Below are positions 58,354 through 64,000 of a stretch of 64,000 nucleotides of DNA, piece after piece (position 1 is the first letter of the stretch; every line of letters begins with the position of its first letter). The DNA comes from Frankiaceae bacterium (GTDB taxonomy: Bacteria > Actinomycetota > Actinomycetes > BP-191). Below the pieces are notes generated by a model, which worked only from the letters and a program-made list of their open reading frames with translations, did not search any database and was not told the DNA's origin. The stretch covers positions 1-64,000 of the forward strand of contig JAVEEC010000139.1 of NCBI GenBank assembly GCA_030840645.1, read 5' to 3'. The translations under genes and the position numbers were made by a program.

Positions 58354-61278
58354 CTACCGGCGGAAAGCGATCGCGTCCACGCTGACGAGCGGGCGTCCTC
58401 TCGTGCCGTAGACGCGGATCTTGATGGTGTGGTTGGCGTTGCTCAGCGAGCCGCGCGAGTACAGCACCTGGCGGAACTTCGTGGTCGGCGAGTACGCGTC
58501 GTACGTCCCGGAGTAGGCGCCGCCGTCGATGGACACCTGGAACTGGCCGTAGCCCGCACCCTTGTTGCCGACCAGCCAGATCGTGTTGCCCACGGCGTGG
58601 AACGTGAACGTCGCCCCGGCCGTGCTGCTGGTGCGGTGCTGGAACGCGTACTCGTTGGTGTTGGACACGTTCGACCACGGCCCGGTGAGGACCACGCCCG
58701 CCGAGATGTCGTTGTACGGCACGACGGTCGTCTTCTGCGCGCTCGGCGTGCCGACGCGGCCCGCCGGGTCGACGGCGGTGACGGTGTACCGGTACGTGTT
58801 GCCCCTGGCCGCGCTGGCGACCCGCAGCGACGTGTTCGTGGTCGTCGCCCAGAGCGCCGGAGCGCCGCCGTTGACCGAGCGCACGATGCCGTAACTCGTG
58901 CCGGACGGCGCGCCCGCGGGGGTCGTCCACGTGAGGTTGAACACGTCGGTCGTCGACACGTCGCTCACGAGCACCGGCGCGGTCAGCGTCGGCGGGCCCA
59001 GCGCGCTACGGCTGACCCAGACCCGGCCGGAGGCCGGCGTGACGCCATCTGAGCGCAGCAGCGGCGTGGTCTCCGCGCCGTTCACGTCGATGGTCCACCA
59101 GTAGGAGCCTTGCACGACCGGTTCGTCGTCCCCGTCCTCGCCGTTCCAGGTCGGGTTGATCACGCCGTGCTCGCTGGTGAAGCTCAGCGAGCGGACGACC
59201 GGGCCGGTGGGGCTGCCGCTGTGCAGGAGGAGGTTGCCGGTGACGTCCTGGCTGGTCAGGAAGGTCGGGGTCCACACCGAGCCGGCCGGGCTGTCGCCGC
59301 CGAAGCCGGCCGGCTGGTTGCCGCCGAGGTAGCGCGGGCGGGCGGCGTAGTCGTCGACGAAGTCGTCGATCACGCGGACCACGGCCCGCAGGTCGGACAG
59401 CGGCCGCCACGCGACGACGTCGCCGTCGAGGGCGAACGGCTCCTCGGCGTAGTCGTCGATCAGGTGGTCGGCCGCGCCGTCGTGCATGTCATAGAGGTGG
59501 ACGGTCGCGTCGTTGCGCGCGACGAGGAGCAGCCCGTCCCAGTAGGTGACCTCGGTGAACGTCGGGTCGGTCCCGTCGATCAGCATCGACAGGTTCGTGG
59601 TCGTCGTCGCGTTGCCGTCCCAAAGGCCGGCCTTGGTCCCCGGCGTGGTCCCGCCGTGGCTGAACGCGAAGACCACCTCGTTGCCCCAGACCGCGAGCTG
59701 CCAGGCGTCCTCGTCGACGCAGAACGCGGTGCACCCCGGGATCGCCGCGCGCACGGTCTGCACGCTGCCGCTCACGAGGTTGCGGCGCTGGACCTGACCG
59801 GTGTCGTAGTTGAGGGTGGCGAGGTAGTCGCCGAACACCGCGCCGAAGACGTGGCCGTACGACGTGATCGTGTTGGTGGGCATGTCGATGACCCTGGTGT
59901 TCACGCCGCCGGTGACGAGGACGCGGTTGCCGGAGACGGCGACCTTGCCGACGTCGCTCACCGGGAAGCTCCGGACCGTGAACGGACCCTCGGCGCGGCC
60001 GTAGTGCACCTCGGTCAGGCTGTCGATCTCACCGGGGCGGGTGAACGCGACGTAGGGGCCGGAGATCGCTCCGCTGCCGTCAGTCCAGTCGGTCACCGAC
60101 GTCTCGGGGCCCGGTGAGGCGTTGGTGACGCTCCGCAGGTACATCGGCAGGTCGGGCGTCGTGTCGTCGACGTAGACGGCGCGGCCGTTCGAGACCGACA
60201 GCGACAGGGTGATCGCCGGGCGCGTCGGCAGCAGCCCGCGCAGCGTGCCGGTGAACGAGCCGGGGTTGACCGCGTAGAACCCGGGCACGGACGCGAGGCG
60301 GTCGTTGACCAGGAACTGCGAGCCGTACTCCAGCACCGCGAGACCGGACGTGGTGATCGGGCGGGCGTAGAGGACCGGGTCCCCGCCCATGATCGGCAGG
60401 GTGTACAGGGCGTTGGTGCCCTCCTCGTCGTCGTTCGGGGTCAGCCAGGCCACGGCTGCGTCAGTCGCGGCGAACGTCGTGATGCCGGGCGAGCCGGCGA
60501 GCTCCGCGAGCTGCACCGGGCTGGGAGCCTCGCCGCGTTCCGCACCGAGGATGCGCGTCGCGAACACGCCCGGGTCCACCTCCGCGCCGACCAGGTACCA
60601 GTAGACGGCCACCGGCGAGAGAACGGCGCCGTCGCCGTCGCCGAGGTCCGTGACGGTCTCGCTCTCGCGGTCGAGGTAGGTGACGTTGCCGCCGCCGGAC
60701 ACCGCGACGCCGACGGCGTCGCCGACCGCGCTCGGCAGCTCGGAGTAGGTGTTCGGCAGGACGTAGCTGACGTCGAGTAGGCCCTCCCAGGTGGCGAGGC
60801 CGAGGGTGTGCGTCCCGAGCTTGAAGACGATCGCGCGATCGCCCGCGTTGCCGATGTAGGCGTAGTCCACCGGCGCGTTGAACGTCAGCGTCGTCGGGCA
60901 GCCGTCCAGGGCGCCGACGACGCAGTACTTGACCTGGGTGACCGGCGTCTCCGGCGTCGCGCCGGCCTGGGGCAGGGCGACGTGGTCGCCGCTGATCGTC
61001 GGGGCGAGCCGGGTGCGCTGGCGCGGGCCGAGGTCGATCGGCTCGCTGCCCGTCGTCATCGGCGCAGGCGTGAGGAAGACGTTGCCGAAGCCGCCGATGT
61101 CAGTGGTGTAGACCGTCCCGGACGCGCTGGAGGTGATCTCGTCGGCGCGCGTCGGGATGAAGCTGTCGTGCGCGTCGATCACGGCCGGGCCGGGAATGGC
61201 GTTGGCGGCGCCCGGGGTCAGGCCCGTGACGAGCAGGGCGGCGGCGGTGAACGCGGCGAGGCGGTGCCGAGTGCGCAT
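58354..61278 (-). CDS. Large secreted protein, tandem paralogue 2 of 55398-58316
   Basis: Signal peptide MRTRHRLAAFTAAALLVTGLTPGAANA; nearly identical blocks (IPTRADEITSSASGTVYTTDIGGFG, YDAYSPTTKFRQVLYSRGSLSNANHTIKIRVYGT). Confidence 0.8.
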   Translation of the reverse strand: MRTRHRLAAFTAAALLVTGLTPGAANAIPGPAVIDAHDSFIPTRADEITSSASGTVYTTDIGGFGNVFLTPAPMTTGSEPIDLGPRQRTRLAPTISGDHVALPQAGATPETPVTQVKYCVVGALDGCPTTLTFNAPVDYAYIGNAGDRAIVFKLGTHTLGLATWEGLLDVSYVLPNTYSELPSAVGDAVGVAVSGGGNVTYLDRESETVTDLGDGDGAVLSPVAVYWYLVGAEVDPGVFATRILGAERGEAPSPVQLAELAGSPGITTFAATDAAVAWLTPNDDEEGTNALYTLPIMGGDPVLYARPITTSGLAVLEYGSQFLVNDRLASVPGFYAVNPGSFTGTLRGLLPTRPAITLSLSVSNGRAVYVDDTTPDLPMYLRSVTNASPGPETSVTDWTDGSGAISGPYVAFTRPGEIDSLTEVHYGRAEGPFTVRSFPVSDVGKVAVSGNRVLVTGGVNTRVIDMPTNTITSYGHVFGAVFGDYLATLNYDTGQVQRRNLVSGSVQTVRAAIPGCTAFCVDEDAWQLAVWGNEVVFAFSHGGTTPGTKAGLWDGNATTTTNLSMLIDGTDPTFTEVTYWDGLLLVARNDATVHLYDMHDGAADHLIDDYAEEPFALDGDVVAWRPLSDLRAVVRVIDDFVDDYAARPRYLGGNQPAGFGGDSPAGSVWTPTFLTSQDVTGNLLLHSGSPTGPVVRSLSFTSEHGVINPTWNGEDGDDEPVVQGSYWWTIDVNGAETTPLLRSDGVTPASGRVWVSRSALGPPTLTAPVLVSDVSTTDVFNLTWTTPAGAPSGTSYGIVRSVNGGAPALWATTTNTSLRVASAARGNTYRYTVTAVDPAGRVGTPSAQKTTVVPYNDISAGVVLTGPWSNVSNTNEYAFQHRTSSTAGATFTFHAVGNTIWLVGNKGAGYGQFQVSIDGGAYSGTYDAYSPTTKFRQVLYSRGSLSNANHTIKIRVYGTRGRPLVSVDAIAFRR

Positions 61279-61366
61279 TGATGCTCCAGTGTCGATCAGC
61301 AGGTGTGCCCTCACTATGTCTGCTCTTCGGGGCTGGCGTCACCCATTCGGACAAATCGTCCAGGGA

Positions 61367-61693
61367 TCAGTCGGGCGCGATGAATTCGTCGGGTGAGAGC
61401 CGGAGCATGTCGACCGGGCGGTCGTTGACGCAGTGCTCGACGATGATCGCCTCGCAGTCCTCGGCCGTGACGCCGCCGTACCAGACGTTGTCGGGCATCA
61501 CCGCCACCACCGGTCCCGAGGTGCACGCCTCCATGCAGCCGGAGTACACGACCTTGATGTTGACGAGGTCGTGTCGGCCCTGGGCCTCGCGCAGCTCGTT
61601 GAACACGTCGTCCGCGCCGCGGCGCAGGCAGGACCCGCGCGGGTGGCCGTCGGGGCGCTCGTTGATGCAGACGAACAGGTACCGCTCAGGCAT
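61367..61693 (-). CDS. (2Fe-2S) ferredoxin domain-containing, thioredoxin-like protein
   Basis: YLFVCINERPDGHPRGSCLRRGA...VVYSGCMEACTSGPVVAVMPDNVWYGGV. Confidence 0.88.
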   Translation of the reverse strand: MPERYLFVCINERPDGHPRGSCLRRGADDVFNELREAQGRHDLVNIKVVYSGCMEACTSGPVVAVMPDNVWYGGVTAEDCEAIIVEHCVNDRPVDMLRLSPDEFIAPD

Positions 61694-62027
61694 CGCCATG
61701 GACGTGCGCGCCCTCCTCGGCGCAGGTGCAGCCGCGTTCGGACGCGGGGTGCGACCACACGAACTCGGCGCCGTGCGGGGTGCTGCGGTGGTCCAGCGTC
61801 GCGCCCGGCAGGCGGAGCATCGAGGCGACGTCGACGAACAGGAGGACGCCGTTGTCCTCGACCTCGATCTCGCCGTCGCCCGCGGCCGGGGCGAGGTCCA
61901 TCAGCGCGGCGAAGCCCTCGCAGCCCGCGGACTGGACGGTGACGCGGACGCCGGCGTTGCCGGTCCTCGCCAGTAGCGTCCGGGTACGCGCGGCGGCCGC
62001 GTCGGTGACCGTCACGACCTCGCCCAT
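61686..62027 (-). CDS. HesB/IscA-like protein
   Basis: AAAARTRTLLARTGNAGVRVTVQSAGCEGFAALMDLA...CTCAEE; overlaps ferredoxin start. Confidence 0.75.
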   Translation of the reverse strand: MGEVVTVTDAAAARTRTLLARTGNAGVRVTVQSAGCEGFAALMDLAPAAGDGEIEVEDNGVLLFVDVASMLRLPGATLDHRSTPHGAEFVWSHPASERGCTCAEEGAHVHGDA

Positions 62028-62038
62028 GACCGCATTCT

Positions 62039-62920
62039 CTACGCGAGCCCGCGGCGGGTCGCGGCGGGCTCGGTGTTCCCCCTGATCGCGGAGACCATCC
62101 GCAGCACGCGAACGGTCTCCGCCACCTGGTGCGCGCGGAACACCCGGGCGCCGAGCCATGCGGAGACGGCGGTCGCGGCGAGGGTGCCGTCGAGGCGTTC
62201 GCCGACCGGCAGGTCGAGCGTCTCGCCGACGAAGTCCTTGTTGGACAGCGCGACCAGCACCGGCCAGCCGGTGGCGACGAGGTCGGGGAGGCCGCGCGTG
62301 ACGGCGAGCGAGTGGCGGGTGTTCTTGCCGAAGTCGTGGCCCGGGTCGACGAGGATGCCGTCGGGCCGGACGCCTTGCGCCACAGCAGTTTCGGCGAGCC
62401 GCGTGCAGGTGGTGACGACGTCCGCGACGACGTCGTCGTACGCCACCCGGTGCGGCCTGGTGCGGGGCACCGAGTGGCCCGCGTGGGTGCAGACCAGGCC
62501 GGCTCCGTACTCCGCGGCGACCTCGGCGAGGCGCGGGTCGTACCCCTCCCATACGTCGTTGAGGAGGTCGGCGCCCTCGGCGCACGCGGCCGCGCCCACC
62601 TCGTGCCGCCAGGTGTCCACGCTGACGACGACGTCCGGGTGCCGCGCCTTGATCGCGGCGACGAGACCGGCCGTACGGCGGATCTCCTCGCCCGCGTCGA
62701 CGTCGTCGCCCGGCCCGGCCTTCACCCCCCCGACGTCGACGATCGCGGCGCCCTCCTCGACGACCCGGGTGACCCGGTCGAGGGCGGCGTCCATGGCGTA
62801 CGTCGCGCCGCGGTCGAAGAACGAGTCCGGCGTGCGGTTGACGATCGCCATGACGGCCAGGTCGGCCGGCCCGAACGTCCGGCGGCCGAGCCGCAGCACC
62901 ACGCGACCTCCCGTCCGCAC
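62039..62920 (-). CDS. folP2: Dihydropteroate synthase-family protein, FolP2-like
   Basis: VMAIVNRTPDSFFDRGATYAMDAALDRV (MAIVNRTPDSF rather than MGIVNVTPDSFSDGG); ILVDPGHDFGKNTRHSL; start is an inferred GTG. Confidence 0.85.
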   Translation of the reverse strand: MRTGGRVVLRLGRRTFGPADLAVMAIVNRTPDSFFDRGATYAMDAALDRVTRVVEEGAAIVDVGGVKAGPGDDVDAGEEIRRTAGLVAAIKARHPDVVVSVDTWRHEVGAAACAEGADLLNDVWEGYDPRLAEVAAEYGAGLVCTHAGHSVPRTRPHRVAYDDVVADVVTTCTRLAETAVAQGVRPDGILVDPGHDFGKNTRHSLAVTRGLPDLVATGWPVLVALSNKDFVGETLDLPVGERLDGTLAATAVSAWLGARVFRAHQVAETVRVLRMVSAIRGNTEPAATRRGLA

Positions 62921-62987
62921 CCGGTCTCCCGTGACACCATGCTGGCGGCTCACCGTACGCGTTGCCGGCCGGAAAGGGTGCGCTCCG

Positions 62988-63743
62988 TTGATCACCTTGC
63001 TCGCGGTGCTGGCGGTCCTCGCCATCGTGTTCGGCGTTGCCGTCGTCCTCACCGGCCGGGCCGCGGTGCTGTCCGACGAGGGGCAGGACCTCGCCGACAC
63101 CGGCATCCCGCGCAACCGCCCGATGACACCGCAGGACGTGGTCGGCCTGCGGTTCGCGCTGGCGCTGCGCGGCTACCGGATGGCCGAGGTCGACGACGCG
63201 CTGGACCGGCTCGCCGCCGAGATCGCGGCGCGGGACGAGGCGATCGAACGCCTCCGCGCCGCCGGCGCACCGGCCGGCGCGACGCCGGAGTGGGCCCCCG
63301 AGCCGGAGGTGCTTGCCGAGGCCGGCGCCGTGGGGGTGTGGGCGAGCCCGGCGGTCGCGGAGCCGCCCGGGCCGTTCGGGTCGTTCGAGGCCCCGGCCGG
63401 GACGGCGGAGCAGCCGGTCGTGCCCGAGGTGCCGTTGGCCGCGCCGGCCGCGGAGGGCGCGGCGGCGACGGCGTTCGAGGCGATGCTTGCCGGAGGCGGG
63501 CGGACCGCGCTCCCCGAGCCGCCCGCGGCCCCGATCGACTCCGACAACCCGTACCGGCCCAGCGTGCCGGAGATCCCGACGTACGACCCCTGGGCCGTCA
63601 CCCCGCGCAGCCGGTACACCGAGGGGCCGACCTACGTCGAGGTCGAGCACGCCGACGACGAGGACGTCGCCGAGTCGGTGACCGAGCACCAGACCGGCTA
63701 CGCCCTCCCGCCGCCCGCGACGGACGACGAGGCGCAGCAGTAG
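62988..63743 (+). CDS. DivIVA-domain membrane-anchored protein
   Basis: Inferred TTG start with GGAAAGGG upstream; LLAVLAVLAIVFGVAVVL TM; VVGLRFALALRGYRMAEVDDALDRLAAEI DivIVA-like. Confidence 0.75.
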   Translation: MITLLAVLAVLAIVFGVAVVLTGRAAVLSDEGQDLADTGIPRNRPMTPQDVVGLRFALALRGYRMAEVDDALDRLAAEIAARDEAIERLRAAGAPAGATPEWAPEPEVLAEAGAVGVWASPAVAEPPGPFGSFEAPAGTAEQPVVPEVPLAAPAAEGAAATAFEAMLAGGGRTALPEPPAAPIDSDNPYRPSVPEIPTYDPWAVTPRSRYTEGPTYVEVEHADDEDVAESVTEHQTGYALPPPATDDEAQQ

Positions 63744-64000
63744 GTGGCGGAGGTCTCCCTCTCCGTCGAGCTCGCCGCGCCGCCCGAGGAGGTCTGGGCC
63801 GCCGCGGTCGACTGGGCGCGGCAGGGCGAGTGGATGGCGTTCACCCGGGTCAGCGGCGGGCACGGGCTCGGCGCGACACTGACGGCGTTCACCGGCGTGG
63901 GGCGGCTCGGCTTCGACGACCCGATGACGATCACCGCGTGGGAGCCGCCGTACCGCTGCGTCGTCCGCCACGACGGCCGGGTGGTCAGGGGGACGGCGGC
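63744..64000 (+). CDS. SRPBCC family protein (3' truncated by window edge)
   Basis: VAEVSLSVELAAPPEEVWAAAVDWARQGEWMAFTRV; open to the window end. Confidence 0.7.
   Translation, partial: MAEVSLSVELAAPPEEVWAAAVDWARQGEWMAFTRVSGGHGLGATLTAFTGVGRLGFDDPMTITAWEPPYRCVVRHDGRVVRGTA

Overview
This is a high-GC actinobacterial chromosome segment of about 64 kb with about 64 supportable protein-coding genes. No tRNA, rRNA or CRISPR array was recognised. Most of it is conserved housekeeping content: pckG, uppS-type isoprenyl transferase, phoH, fumC and a class I fumarase, glpX, xseB/xseA, ispH, rmuC, typA, ychF, mshB-type deacetylases, pyk, cysS, fdxA, dapC/dapD/dapE, LOG proteins and a folP2-like gene. 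The gene content and partial order recall the Mycobacterium tuberculosis Rv1086-Rv1112 and Rv1165-Rv1209 regions (from memory, not checked). The less ordinary content is: (1) a lower-GC gene at 52673-53701 that reads as an EVE/PUA-like domain fused to a NO VEIN/DUF3883 PD-(D/E)XK nuclease, a candidate modification-dependent restriction/defence enzyme; (2) a lower-GC two-ORF cassette at 31852-32486 encoding a small multi-TM protein; (3) a compact CheW / multi-TM MCP / CheA-REC / REC-GAF-like chemosensory cluster without CheR/CheB; (4) a dispersed ~50-56 bp intergenic repeat (three copies and one truncated copy) and a separate MITE-like element with terminal inverted repeats; (5) very compact divergent promoters with TANNNT -10 hexamers 6-8 nt from both start codons, suggesting leaderless bidirectional transcription; (6) convergent genes whose stop codons share CTAG/CTAA; (7) an apparent one-base deletion in a C6 tract that separates a signal peptide from an RsiV-like domain; and (8) a tandem pair of ~970-aa secreted beta-propeller/FnIII proteins. 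All product calls are by eye from the translated ORFs; no database search was run.
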